Shown here one piece after another: positions 23,375 through 35,169 of a stretch of DNA of 64,000 nucleotides. A program made the translations under genes and the position numbers. This DNA is from Anisus vortex. Taxonomy: Eukaryota; Mollusca; Gastropoda; Planorbidae. The stretch lies in assembly GCA_949126835.1 (NCBI GenBank), contig CASBPS010000062.1:188501-252500 (forward strand), given 5' to 3'. The first letter of the stretch is position 1. The number at the start of each line of letters is the position of its first letter. The notes under the pieces were generated by a model, which did no database searches, had not been told where the DNA came from, and saw nothing but the letters and a program-made list of their open reading frames with translations.

Positions 23375-24049
23375 GCAGATTTGTTGTTTTGGCTTCTCCA
23401 CAAACCGTACAACGACTTGACTAGCAGATTTGTGGTAATGGTGCTTCTGTTCTGGCCGTACAACGACTTGAACAGCAGATTTGTGGTTTTGGCTTCTCTT
23501 TTCGCCGTAATACAGCAGATTTGTGGTTTTGGCTTCTCTACTGGCCGTACAAAAGCAGATTTGTGGTTTTGGCTTCTCCAGAAACCGTATAACGATTTGA
23601 AAAGCAGATTACTGGTTTTGGCTCCTTTTCTGGCCGTACAAAAGCAGATTTGTGGTTTTGGCTTTTCCACAATCCGTACAACGACTTGAATAGCAGATTT
23701 CTTATTTTGGCTTCTTTTCTGGCCGTAAAACAGCAGATTTGTTGTTTGGGCTTCTCTACTGGCCGTACTAAAGCAGATTTGTGGTTTTGGCGTTTCCACA
23801 GTCCGTACAACGACTTGAATAGCAGATTTTTTATTTTGGCTCCTTTTCTGGCCGTAAAACAGCAGATTTCTGGTTTTGGCTTTTTTTCTGGCCGTACAAC
23901 GACTTGAAAAGGAGATTTGTGGTTTCAGCTTCTCTTTTGGCCGTAACACAGCAGTTTTGTGCTTTTGGCTCTCTCCACAAACCGTACAACGACTTGAAAA
24001 GCAGATTTCAAGTTTTGGCTTCTTTTCTGCCCGTACAAGGACTTAAAAA
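23375..24049 (+). repeat. HOR unit, 675 bp, 15-mer
   Basis: ABCDEFGHIJKLMNO, copy of 11286 at an offset of 12,089 bp, with the same E, F, I and N markers. B ends CTTGAACAG here rather than CTTGAATAG. Confidence 0.94.
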
Positions 24050-24538
24050 GCAGATTTGTTGTTTTGGCTTCTCCACAAACCGTACAATGACTTGACTAGC
24101 AGATTTGTGGTAAGGGTGCTTCTGTTCTGGTCGTACAACGACTTGAATAGCAGATTTGTGGTTTTGGCTTCTCTTTTCGCCGTAATACAGCAGATTTGTG
24201 GTTTTGCCTTGTCTACTGGCCGTACAAAAGCAGATTTGTGGTTTTGGCTTCTCCAGAAACTGTACAACGACTTGAAAAGCAGATTTCTGGTTTTTGCTTC
24301 TCTTTTGGCCGTAAAAAAGCAGATTTGTGGTTTTGGCTCCTTTTCTGGCCGTACAAAAGCAGATTTCTGGTTTTGGCTTTTGGTACACCGACTTGAAAAG
24401 CAGATTTGTGGTTTCAGCTTCTTTTTTGACCGTAACACAGCAGATTTGTGGTTTTTGATCTCTCCACAAGCCGTACAACGACTTGAATAGCAGATTTCTA
24501 GTTTTGGCTTCTTTTCTGGCCGTACAAGGACTTAAAAA
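24050..24538 (+). repeat. HOR unit, 489 bp, 11-mer with a deletion monomer
   Basis: Copy of 11961. Differences: GGTTTTGCCTTGTCTACTGG in D, GCAGATTTG where the other copy has GAAGATTTG opening M, CTTCTTTTTTGACC in M. The 41-bp deletion monomer is at 24359-24399. Confidence 0.93.
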
Positions 24539-24956
24539 GCAGATTTGTTGTTTTGGCTTCTCCACAAACCCTACAACGACTTGACTAGCAGATTTGTGGT
24601 AATGGTGCTTCTGTTCTGGCCGTACAACGACTTGAATAGCAGATTTGTGGTTTTGGCTTCTCTTTTCGCCGTAATACAGCAGATTTGTGGTTTTAGCTTC
24701 TCTTTTTGCCGTAACACAGCAGATTTATGGTTTTGGCTCTCTCCACAAACCGTACAACGACTTGAATAGCAGATTTCTTGTTTTGGCTTCTTTTCTGGCC
24801 GTACAACGACTTGAAAAGAAGATTTGTGGTTTTAGCTTCTCTTTTGGCCGTAACACAGCAGATTTATGGTTTGAGCTCTCTCCACAAACCGTACAACGAC
24901 TTGAATAGCAGATTTCTAGTTTTGGCTTCTTTTTTGGCCGTACAAGGACTTAAAAA
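24539..24956 (+). repeat. HOR unit, 418 bp, 9-mer
   Basis: ABCMNH2MNO, copy of 12450. The A core reads ACCCTACAAC instead of ACCGTACAAC, one of the few losses of the CCGTAC core. Confidence 0.93.
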
Positions 24957-26983
24957 GCAGATTTGTTGTTTTGGCTTCTCCACAAACCGTACAACGACTT
25001 GACTTGCAGATTTGTGGTAATGGTGCTTCTGTTCTGGCCGTACAACGACTTGAATAGCAGATTTGTGGTTTTGGCTTCTCTTTTCGCCGTAATACAGCAG
25101 ATTTGTGGTTTTGGCTTCTCTACTGGCCGTACAAAAGCAGATTTGTAGTTTTGGCTTCTCCAGAAACCGTACAACGACTTGAAAAGCAGATTATTGGTTT
25201 TGGCTCCTTTTCTGGCCGTACAAACGCAGATTTGTGGTTTTGGCTTTTCCACAATCCGTACAACGACTTGAATAGCAGATTTCTTGTTTTGGCTTCTTTT
25301 CTTGCCGTAAAACTGCAGATTTGTGGTTTGGGCTTCTCTACTGGCCGTACAAAAGCAGATTTGTGGTTTTGGCGTTTCCACAGTCCGTACAACGACTTGA
25401 ATAGCAGATTTCTTGTTTTGGCTCCTTTTCTGGCCGTAAAACAGCAGATTTCTGGTTTTGGCTTTTTTTTCTGGCCGTACAACGACTTGAAAAGAAGATT
25501 TGTGGTTTCAGCTTCTCTTTTGGCCTTAACACAGCAGATGTGTGGTTTTGGCTCTCTCCACAAACCGTACAACGACTTGAATAGCAGATTTCAAGTTTTG
25601 GCTTCTTTTCTGGCCGTACAAGGACTTAAAAAGCAGATTTGTTGTTTTGGCTTCTCCACAAACCGTACAACGACTTGACTAGCAGCTTTGTGGTAATGGT
25701 GCTTCTGTTCTGGCCGTACAACGACTTGAATAGCAGATTTGTGGTTTTGGCTTCTCTTTTCGCCGTAATACAGCAGATTTGTGGTTTTGGCTTCTCTACT
25801 GGCCGTACAAAAGCAGATTTGTAGTTTTGGCTTCTCCAGAAACCGTACAACGACTTGAAAAGCAGATTTCTGGTTTTGGCTCCTTTTCTGGCCGTACAAA
25901 AGCAGATTTGTGGTTTTGGCTTTTCCACAGTCCGTACAACGACTTGAATAGCAGATTTCTTGTTTTGGCTTCTTTTCTGGCCGTAAAACAGCAGATTTGT
26001 GGTTTGGGCTTCTCTACTGGCCGTACAAAAGCAGATTTGTGGTTTTGGCGTTTCCACAGTCCGTACAACGACTTGAATAGCAGAATTCTTGTTTTGGCTC
26101 CTTTTCTGGCCGTAAAATAGCAGATTTCTGGTTTTGGCTTTTTTTCTGGCCGTACAACGACTTGAAAAGAAGATTTGTGGTTTCAGCTTCACTTTTGGCC
26201 GTAACACAGCAGATGTGTGGTTTTGGCTCTCTCCACAAACCGTACAACGACTTGAATAGCAGATTTCAAGTTTTGGCTTCTTTTCTGGCCGTACAAGGAC
26301 TTAAAAAGCAGATTTGTTGTTTTGGCTTCTCCACAAACCGTACAACGACTTGACTAGCAGATTTGTGGTAATGGTGCTTCTGTTCTGGTCGTACAACGAC
26401 TTGAATAGCAGATTTGTGGTTTTGGCTTCTCTTTTCGCCGTAATACAGCAGATTTGTGGTTTTGGCTTCTCTACTGGCCGTACAAAAGCAGATTTGTAGT
26501 TTTGGCTTCTCCAGAAACCGTACAACGACTTGAAAAGCAGATTTCTGGTTTTGGCACCTTTTCTGGCCGTACAAACGCAGATTTGTGGTTTTGGCTTTTC
26601 CACAATCCGTACAACGACTTGAATAGCAGATTTCTTGTTTTGGCTTCTTTTCTGGCCGTAAAACTGCAGATTTGTGGTTTGGGCTTCTCTACTGGCCGTA
26701 CAAAAGCAGATTTGTGGTTTTGGCGTTTCCACAGTCCGTACAACGACTTGAATAGCAGATTTCTTGTTTTGGCTCCTTTTCTGGCCGTAAAACAGCAGAT
26801 TTCTGGTTTTGGCCTTTTTTTCTGGCCGTACAACGACTTGAAAAGAAGATTTGTTGTTTCAGCTTCTCTTTTGGCCTTAACACAGCAGATGTGTGGTTTT
26901 GGCTCTCTCCACAAACCGTACAACGACTTGAATAGAAGATTTCAAGTTTTGGCTTCTTTTCTGGCCGTACAAGGACTTAAAAA
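24957..26983 (+). repeat. Three tandem 15-mer HOR units (676, 675, 676 bp)
   Basis: Units 24957-25632, 25633-26307 and 26308-26983, all ABCDEFGHIJKLMNO, copies of 12868-14893. The third keeps the base in F that 14219-14893 has lost, so the offset changes here from 12,089 to 12,090. Confidence 0.94.
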
Positions 26984-27350
26984 GCAGATTTGTTGTTTTG
27001 GCTTCTCCACAAACCGTACAACGACTTGACTAGCAGATTTGTGGTAATGGTGCTTCTGTTCTGGCCGTACAACGACTTGAATAGCAGATTTGTGGTTTTG
27101 GCTTCTCTTTTCGCCGTAATACAGCAGATTTGTGGTTTTGGCTTCTCTACTGGCCGTACAAAAGCAGAATTGTGGTTTTGGCTTCTCCAGAAACCGTACA
27201 ACGACTTGAAAAGCCGATTTCTGGTTTTGGCTTCTTTTCTGGCCGTACAAAAGCAGATTTGTGGTTTTAGCTTTTCCACAATCCGTACAACGACTTGAAT
27301 AGCAGATTTCTTGTTTTGGCTTCTTTTCTGGCCGTACAAGGACTTAAAAA
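26984..27350 (+). repeat. HOR unit, 367 bp, 8-mer
   Basis: ABCDEFGO, copy of 14894 at an offset of 12,090 bp, with the same GCAGAATTG marker. Confidence 0.93.
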
Positions 27351-28384
27351 GCAGATTTCTTGTTTTGGCTTCTCCACAAACCGTACAACGAATTGACTAG
27401 CAGATTTGTGGTAATAGTTCTTCTGTTCTGGCCGTACAACGACTTGAATAGCAGATTTGTGGTTTTGGCTTCTCTTTTCGCCGTAATACAGCAGATTTGT
27501 GGTTTTGGCTTCTCTACTGGCCGTACAAAAGCAGATTTTTGGTCTTGGCTTCTCCAGAAACCGTACAACGACTTGAAAAGCTGATTTCTGGTTTTGGCTC
27601 CTTTTCTGGCCGTACAAAAGCAGATTTGTGGATTTAGCTTTTCCGCAATCCGTACAACGACTTGAATAGCAGATTTCTTGTTTTGGCTGCTTTTCTGGCC
27701 GTAAAACAGCAGATTTATGGTTTTGGCTCTCTCCACAAACCGTACAACGACTTGAATAGCAGATTTGTGGTAATGGTGCTTCTGTTCTGGCCGTACAACG
27801 ACTTGAGTAGCAGATTTGTTGTTTTGGCTTCTCTTTTCGCCGTAATACAGCAGATTTGTGGTTTTGGCTTCTCTACTGGCCGTACAAAAGCAGATTTGTG
27901 GTTTTGGCTTCTCAAGAAACCGTACAACGACTTGAAAAGCAGATTTCTGGTTTTGGCTCCTTTTCTGGCCGTACAAAAGCAGATTTGTGTATTTGGCTTT
28001 TCCACAATCCGTACAACGACTTGAATAGCAGATTTCTTGTTTTGGCGTCTTTTCTGGCCGTAAAACAGCAGATTTGTGGTTTAGGCTTCTCTACTGGCCG
28101 TACAAAAGCAGATTTGTGGTTTTGGCTTTTCCACAATCCGTACAACGACTTGAATAGCAGATTTCTTGTTTTGGCTCCTTTTCTGGCCGTAAAACAGCAG
28201 ATTTCTAATTTTGGCTTTTTTTCTGGCCGTACAACGACTTGAAAAGAAGATTTGTGGTTTCAGCTTCTCTTTTGGCCGTAACACAGCAGATTTGTGGTTT
28301 TGGCTCTCTCCACAAACCGTACAACGACTTGAATAGCAGATTTCTAGTTTTGGCTTCTTTTCTGGCCGTACAAGGACTTAAAAA
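27351..28384 (+). repeat. HOR unit, 1034 bp, 23-mer
   Basis: Copy of 15261, including TTTCTTG in the first A, GTAATAGTTC in B, TTTTTGG in D and TCCGCAATCC in G. Confidence 0.93.
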
Positions 28385-28802
28385 GCAGATTTGTTGTTTT
28401 GGCTTCTCCACAAACCGTACAACGACTTGACTAGCAGATTTGTGGTAATGGTGCTTCTGTTCTGGCCGTACAACGACTTGAATAGCAGATTTGTGGTTTT
28501 GGCTTCTCTTTTCGCCGTAATACAGCAGATTTGTGGTTTTAGCTTCTCTTTTGGCCGTAACACAGCAGATTTATGGTTTTAGCTCTCTCCACAAACCGTA
28601 CAACGACTTGAATAGCAGATTTCTTATTTTGGCTTCTTTTCTGGCCGTACAACGACTTGAAAAGAAGATTTGTGGTTTTAGCTTCTCTTTTGGCCGTAAC
28701 ACAGCAGATTTATGGTTTTAGCTCTCTCCACAAACCGTACAACGACTTGAATAGCAGATTTCTAGTTTTGGCTTCTTTTTTGGCCGTACAAGGACTTAAA
28801 AA
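28385..28802 (+). repeat. HOR unit, 418 bp, 9-mer
   Basis: ABCMNH2MNO, copy of 16295 with a few changes (GGTTTTAGCTC in both N monomers, TTTCTTATTTTGG in H2). Confidence 0.92.
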
Positions 28803-29478
28803 GCAGATTTGTTGTTTTGGCTTCTCCACAAACCGTACAACGACTTGACTAGCAGATTTGTGGTAATGGTGCTTCTGTTCTGGCCGTACAACGACTTGAA
28901 TAGCAGATTTGTGGTTTTGGCTTCTCTTTTCGCCGTAATACAGCAGATTTGTGGTTTTGGCTTCTCTACTGGCCGTACAAAAGCAGATTTGTAGTTTTGG
29001 CTTCTCCAGAAACCGTACAACGACTTGAAAAACAGATTTCTGGTTTTGGCACCTTTTTTGGCCGTACAAACGCAGATTTGTGGTTTTGGCTTTTCCACAA
29101 TCCGTACAACGACTTGAATAGCAGATTTCTTGTTTTGGCTTCTTTTCTGGCCGTAAAACTGCAGATTTGTGGTTTGGGCTTCTCTACTGGCCGTACAAAA
29201 GCAGATTTGTGGTTTTGGCGTTTCCACAGTCCGTACAACGACTTGAATAGCAGATTTCTTGTTTTGGCTCCTTTTCTGGCCGTAAAACAGCAGATTTCTG
29301 GTTTTGGCTTTTTTTTCTGGCCGTACAACGACTTGAAAAGAAGATTTGTTGTTTCAGCTTCTCTTTTGGCCTTAACACAGCAGATGTGTGGTTTTGGCTC
29401 TCTCCACAAACCGTACAACGACTTGAATAGAAGATTTCAAGTTTTGGCTTCTTTTCTGGCCGTACAAGGACTTAAAAA
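28803..29478 (+). repeat. HOR unit, 676 bp, 15-mer
   Basis: ABCDEFGHIJKLMNO with T8 in L. GGCACC in F, ACAAACGCAG, AAACTGCAG and GAAGATTTCAAG tie it to the copies at 12868-14893 and 24957-26983. Confidence 0.94.
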
Positions 29479-29794
29479 GCAGATTTGTTGTTTTGGCTTC
29501 TCCACAAACCGTACAACGACTTGAATAGCAGATTTGTGGTTTTGGCTTCTCTTTTCGCCGTAATACAGCAGATTTGTGGTTTTGGCTTCTCTACTGGCCG
29601 TACAAAAGCAGAATTGTGGTTTTGGCTTCTCCAGAAACCGTACAACGACTTGAAAAGCCGATTTCTGGTTTTGGCTTCTTTTCTGGCCGTACAAAAGCAG
29701 ATTTGTGGTTTTAGCTTTTCCACAATCCGTACAACGACTTGAATAGCAGATTTCTTGTTTTGGCTTCTTTTCTGGCCGTACAAGGACTTAAAAA
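29479..29794 (+). repeat. HOR unit, 316 bp, 7-mer lacking B
   Basis: ACDEFGO. It is the only A in the window not followed by B; A ends CTTGAATA, the normal B ending. This is the 367-bp 8-mer minus exactly one 51-bp repeat period, the break lying in the CGACTTGA stretch shared by A and B. Confidence 0.92.
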
Positions 29795-30828
29795 GCAGAT
29801 TTGTTGTTTTGGCTTCTCCACAAACCGTACAACGAATTGACTAGCAGATTTGTGGTAATAGTTCTTCTGTTCTGGCCGTACAACGACTTGAATAGCAGAT
29901 TTGTGGTTTTGGCTTCTCTTTTCGCCGTAATACAGCAGATTTGTGGTTTTGGCTTCTCTACTGGCCGTACAAAAGCAGATTTGTGGTCTTGGCTTCTCCA
30001 GAAACCGTACAACGACTTGAACAGCTGATTTCTGGTTTTGGCTCCTTTTCTGGCCGTACAAAAGCAGATTTGTGGATTTAGCTTTTCCGCAATCCGTACA
30101 ACGACTTGAATAGCAGATTTCTTGTTTTGGCTGCTTTTCTGGCCGTAAAACAGCAGATTTATGGTTTTGGCTCTCTCCACAAACCGTACAACGACTTGAA
30201 TAGCAGATTTGTGGTAATGGTGCTTCTGTTCTGGCCGTACAACGACTTGAGTAGCAGATTTGTTGTTTTGGCTTCTCTTTTCGCCGTAATACAGCAGATT
30301 TGTGGTTTTGGCTTCTCTACTGGCCGTACAAAAGCAGATTTGTGGTTTTGGCTTCTCAAGAAACCGTACAACGACTTGAAAAGCAGATTTCTGGTTTTGG
30401 CTCCTTTTCTGGCCGTACAAAAGCAGATTTGTGTATTTGGCTTTTCCACAATCCGTACAACGACTTGAATAGCAGATTTCTTGTTTTGGCGTCTTTTCTG
30501 GCCGTAAAACAGCAGATTTGTGGTTTTGGCTTCTCTACTGGCCGTACAAAAGCAGATTTGTGGTTTTGGCTTTTCCACAATCCGTTCAACGACTTGAATA
30601 GCAGATTTCTTGTTTTGGCTCCTTTTCTGGCCGTAAAACAGCAGATTTCTAATTTTGGCTTTTTTTCTGGCCGTACAACGACTTGAAAAGAAGATTTGTG
30701 GTTTCAGCTTCTCTTTTGGCCGTAACACAGCAGATTTGTGGTTTTGGCTCTCTCCACAAACCGTACAACGACTTGAATAGCAGATTTCTAGTTTTGGCTT
30801 CTTTTCTGGCCGTACAAGGACTTAAAAA
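29795..30828 (+). repeat. HOR unit, 1034 bp, 23-mer
   Basis: Fourth copy of the 23-mer. Close to 230-1263 at an offset of 29,565 bp, and sharing GTAATAGTTC in B with 15261 and 27351. TCCGTTCAACG in a G monomer is private. Confidence 0.93.
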
Positions 30829-31841
30829 GCAGATTTGTTGTTTTGGCTTCTCCACAAACCGTACAACGACTCGACTAGCAGATTTGTGGTAATGGTGCTT
30901 CTGTTCTGGCCGTACAACGACTTGAATAGCAGATTTGTGGTTTTGGCTTCTCTTTTCGCCGTAATACAGCAGATTTGTGGTTTTGGCTTCTCTACTGGCC
31001 GTACAAAAAGCAGATTTGTGGTTTTGGCTTCTCAAGAAACCGTACAACAACTTGAAAAGCAGATTTCTGGTTTTGGCTCCTTTTCTAGCGGTACAAAAGC
31101 AGATTTGTGGTTTTGGCTTTTCCACAATCCGTACAACGACTTGAAAAGCAGATTTCTTGTTTTGGCTTCTTTTCTGGCCGTACAACGACTTGAAAAGAAG
31201 ATTTGTGGTTTTAGCTTCTCTTTTGGCCGTAACACAGCAGATTTATGGTTTTGGCTCTCTCCACAAACCGTACAACGACTTGAATAGCAGATTTCTAGTT
31301 TTGGCTTCTTTTCTGGCCGTACAACGACTTAAAAAGCAGATTTGTGGTTTTGGCTTCTCCACAAACCGTACAACGACTTGACTAGCAGATTTGTGGTAAT
31401 GGCGCTTCTGTTCTGGCCGTAGAACGACTTGAATAGAAGATTTGTGGTTTTGGCTTCTCTTTTCGCCGTAATACAGCAGATTTGTGGTTTTGGCTTCTCT
31501 ACTGGCCGTACAAAAGCAGATTTGTGGTTTTGGCTTCTCCAGAAACCGTACAACGACTTGAAAAGCAGATTTCTGGTTTTGGCTCCTTTTCTGGCCGTTC
31601 AAAAGCAGATTTGTGGTTTTGGCTTTTCCACAATCCGTACAACGACTTGAATAGCAGATTTCTTGTTTTGGCTTCTTTTCTGGCCGTACAACGACTTGAA
31701 AAGAAGATTTGTGGTTTTAGCTTCTCTTTTGGCCGTAACACATCAGATTTATGGGTTTAGCTCTCTCCACAAACCGTACAACGACTTGAATAGCAGATTT
31801 CTAGTTTTGGCTTCTTTTCTGGCCGTACAAGGACTTAAAAA
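30829..31841 (+). repeat. HOR unit, 1013 bp, 22-mer
   Basis: ABCDEFGH2MNO2 / A2B2CDEFGH2MNO with one extra A in D (GTACAAAAAGCAG), also present at 37145. First element of a 1689-bp 22+15-mer super-unit. Confidence 0.93.
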
Positions 31842-32517
31842 GCAGATTTGTTGTTTTGGCTTCTCCACAAACCGTACAACGACTTGACTAGCAGATTTGT
31901 GGTAATGGTGCTTCTGTTCTGGCCGTACAACGACTTGAATAGCAGATTTGTGGTTTTGGCTTCTCTTTTCGCCGTAATACAGCAGATTTGTGGTTTTGGC
32001 TTCTTTACTGGCCGTACAAAAGCAGATTTGTAGTTTTGGCTTCTCCAGAAACCGTACAACGACTTGAAAAGCAGATTTCTGGTTTTGGCTCCTTTTCTGG
32101 CCGTACAAAAGCAGATTTGTGGTTTTGGCTTTTCCACAATCCGTACAACGACTTGAATAGCAGATTTCTTGTTTTGGCTTCTTTTCTGGCCGTAAAACAG
32201 CAGATTTGTGGTTTGGGCTTCTCTACTGGCCGTAAAAAAGCAGATTTGTGGTTTTGGCGTTTCCACAGTCCGTACAACGACTTGAATAGCAGAATTCTTG
32301 TTTTGGCTCCTTTTCTGGCCGTAAAACAGCAGATTTCTGGTTTTGGCTTTTTTTTCTGGCCGTACAACGACTTGAAAAGAAGATTTGTGGTTTCAGCTTC
32401 TCTTTTGGCCGTAACACAGCAGATGTGTGGTTTTGGCTCTCTCCACAAACCGTACAACGACTTGAATAGCAGATTTCAAGTTTTGGCTTCTTTTCTGGCC
32501 GTACAAGGACTTAAAAA
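31842..32517 (+). repeat. HOR unit, 676 bp, 15-mer
   Basis: ABCDEFGHIJKLMNO, T8 in L, GCAGAATTC in K. CTTTACTGG in D and CCGTAAAAAAGCAG in I group it with 33530 and 38158. Confidence 0.94.
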
Positions 32518-33529
32518 GCAGATTTGTTGTTTTGGCTTCTCCACAAACCGTACAACGACTTGACTAGCAGATTTGTGGTAATGGTGCTTCTGTTCTGGCC
32601 GTACAACGACTTGAATAGCAGATTTGTGGTTTTGGCTTCTCTTTTCGCCGTAATACAGCAGATTTGTGGTTTTGGCTTCTCTACTGGCCGTACAAAAGCA
32701 GATTTGTGGTTTTGGCTTCTCCAGAAACCGTACAACGACTTGAAAAGCCGATTTCTGGTTTTGGCTTCTTTTCTGGCCGTACAAAAGCAGATTTGTGGTT
32801 TTAGCTTTTCCACAATCCGTACAACGACTTGAAAAGCAGATTTCTTGTTTTGGCTTCTTTTCTGGCCGTACAACGACTTGAAAAGAAGATTTGTGGTTTT
32901 AGCTTCTCTTTTGGCCGTAACACAGCAGATTTATGGTTTAGGCTCTCTCCACAAACCGTACAACGACTTGAATAGCAGATTTCTAGTTTTGGCTTCTTTT
33001 CTGGACGTACAACGACTTAAAAAGCAGATTTGTGGTTTTGGCTTCTCCACAAACCGTACAACGACTTGACTAGCAGATTTGTGGTAATGGCGCTTCTGTT
33101 CTGGCCGTAGAACGACTTGAATAGAAGATTTGTGGTTTTGGCTTCTCTTTTCGCCGTAATACAGCAGATTTGTGGTTTTGGCTTCTCTACTGGCCGTACA
33201 AAAGCAGATTTGTGGTTTTGGCTTCTCCAGAAACCGTACAACGACTTGAAAAGCAGATTTCTGGTTTTGGCTCCTTTTCTGGCCGTTCAAAAGCAGATTT
33301 GTGGTTTTGGCTTTTCCACAATCCCTACAACGACTTGAATAGCAGATTTCTTGTTTTGTCTTCTTTTCTGGCCGTACAACGACTTGAAAAGAAGATTTGT
33401 GGTTTTAGCTTCTCTTTTGGCCGTAACACATCAGATTTATGGGTTTAGCTCTCTCCACAAACCGTACAACGACTTGAATAGCAGATTTCTAGTTTTGGCT
33501 TCTTTTCTGGCCGTACAAGGACTTAAAAA
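32518..33529 (+). repeat. HOR unit, 1012 bp, 22-mer
   Basis: ABCDEFGH2MNO2 / A2B2CDEFGH2MNO. First half has GCCGATTT in F and TTTAGGCTC in N (lineage of 6616); second half has GAAGATTTG in C and CACATCAGATTTATGGG at M/N (lineage of 30829). The unit therefore joins two lineages. Confidence 0.93.
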
Positions 33530-34205
33530 GCAGATTTGTTGTTTTGGCTTCTCCACAAACCGTACAACGACTTGACTAGCAGATTTGTGGTAATGGTGCT
33601 TCTGTTCTGGCCGTACAACGACTTGAATAGCAGATTTGTGGTTTTGGCTTCTCTTTTCGCCGTAATACAGCAGATTTGTGGTTTTGGCTTCTTTACTGGC
33701 CGTACAAAAGCAGATTTGTAGTTTTGGCTTCTCCAGAAACCGTACAACGACTTGAAAAGCAGATTTCTGGTTTTGGCACCTTTTCTGGCCGTACAAAAGC
33801 AGATTTGTGGTTTTGGCTTTTCCACAATCCGTACAACGACTTGAATAGCAGATTTCTTGTTTTGGCTTCTTTTCTGGCCGTAAAACAGCAGATTTGTGGT
33901 TTGGGCTTCTCTACTGGCCGTAAAAAAGCAGATTTGTGGTTTTGGCGTTTCCACAGTCCGTACAACGACTTGAATAGCAGAATTCTTGTTTTGGCTCCTT
34001 TTCTGGCCGTAAAACAGCAGATTTCTGGTTTTGGCTTTTTTTTCTGGCCGTACAACGACTTGAAAAGAAGATTTGTGGTTTCAGCTTCTCTTTTGGCCGT
34101 AACACAGCAGATGTGTGGTTTTGGCTCTCTCCACAAACCGTACAACGACTTGAATAGCAGATTTCAAGTTTTGGCTTCTTTTCTGGCCGTACAAGGACTT
34201 AAAAA
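33530..34205 (+). repeat. HOR unit, 676 bp, 15-mer
   Basis: ABCDEFGHIJKLMNO, 1688 bp after 31842 and near-identical, apart from GGCACC in F. Confidence 0.94.
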
Positions 34206-35169
34206 GCAGATTTGTTGTTTTGGCTTCTCCACAAACCGTACAACGACTTGACTAGCAGATTTGTGGTAATGGTGCTTCTGTTCTGGCCGTACAACGACTT
34301 GAATAGCAGATTTGTGGTTTTGGCTTCTCTTTTCGCCGTAATACAGCAGATTTGTGGTTTTGGCTTCTCTACTGGCCGTACAAAAGCAGATTTGTGGTTT
34401 TGGCTTCTCCAGAAACCGTACAACGACTTGAAAAGCCGATTTCTGGTTTTGGCTTCTTTTCTGGCCGTACAAAAGCAGATTTGTGGTTTTAGCTTTTCCA
34501 CAATCCGTACAACGACTTGAAAAGCAGATTTCTTTTTTTGGCTTCTTTTCTGGCCGTACAACGACTTGAAAAGAAGATTTGTGGTTTTAGCTTCTCTTTT
34601 GGCCGTAACACAGCAGATTTATGGTTTAGGCTCTCTCCACAAACCGTACAACGACTTGAATAGCAGATTTCTAGTTTTGGCTTCTTTTCTGGCCGTACAA
34701 CGACTTAAAAGGCAGATTTGTGGTTTTGGCTTCTCCACAAACCGTACAACGACTTGACTAGCAGATTTGTGGTAATGGCGTTTCTGTTCTGGCCGTAGAA
34801 CGACTTGAATAGCAGATTTGTGGTTTTGGCTTCTCTTTTCGCCGTAATACAGCAGATTTGTGGTTGTGGCTTCTCTACTGGCCGTACAAAAGCAGATTTG
34901 TGGTTTTGGCGTTTCCACAGTCCGTACAACGACTTGAAAAGCAGATTTCTGGTTTTGGCTCCTTTTCTGGCCGTAAAACAGCAGATTTCTGGTTTTGGCT
35001 TTTTTTTCTGGCCGTACAACGACTTGAAAAGAAGATTTGTGGTTTCAGCTTCTCTTTTGGCCGTAACACAGCAGATGTGTGGTTTTGGCTCTCTCCACAA
35101 ACCGTACAACGACTTGAATAGCAGATTTCAAGTTTTGGCTTCTTTTCTGGCCGTACAAGGACTTAAAAA
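34206..35169 (+). repeat. HOR unit, 964 bp, 21-mer
   Basis: ABCDEFGH2MNO2 / A2B3CD2JFLMNO, near-copy of 6616 from 27.6 kb away and of 41396. H2 here begins TTTCTTTTTTTGG (T for G). Confidence 0.94.

Larger units (their letters stand above)
18490..23571 (+). repeat. 2541-bp tandem duplication
   Basis: 18,490-21,030 and 21,031-23,571 match, including AGCTTTTTTGGCC near 18540 and 21080 in the left parts and GGTCGTACAAGG near 20815 and 23355 in the right parts. The junction is the hybrid monomer at 21014-21062. Confidence 0.9.
21715..28869 (+). repeat. 7.15-kb block, copy 2 of the 12.09-kb duplication
   Basis: Second copy of 9626-16779. The run of units 40-mer end, 675, 489, 418, 676, 675, 676, 367, 1034, 418 is the same in both copies. 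Differences include CCGTAC to CCCTAC near 24570 and CTAGCAG to CTTGCAG near 25004. Confidence 0.9.
30334..33019 (+). repeat. 2.7-kb block matching 36650-39335
   Basis: End of the 23-mer, the 1013-bp unit with its extra A, the 676-bp unit and most of an 11-mer recur at an offset of 6316 bp. Confidence 0.88.
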
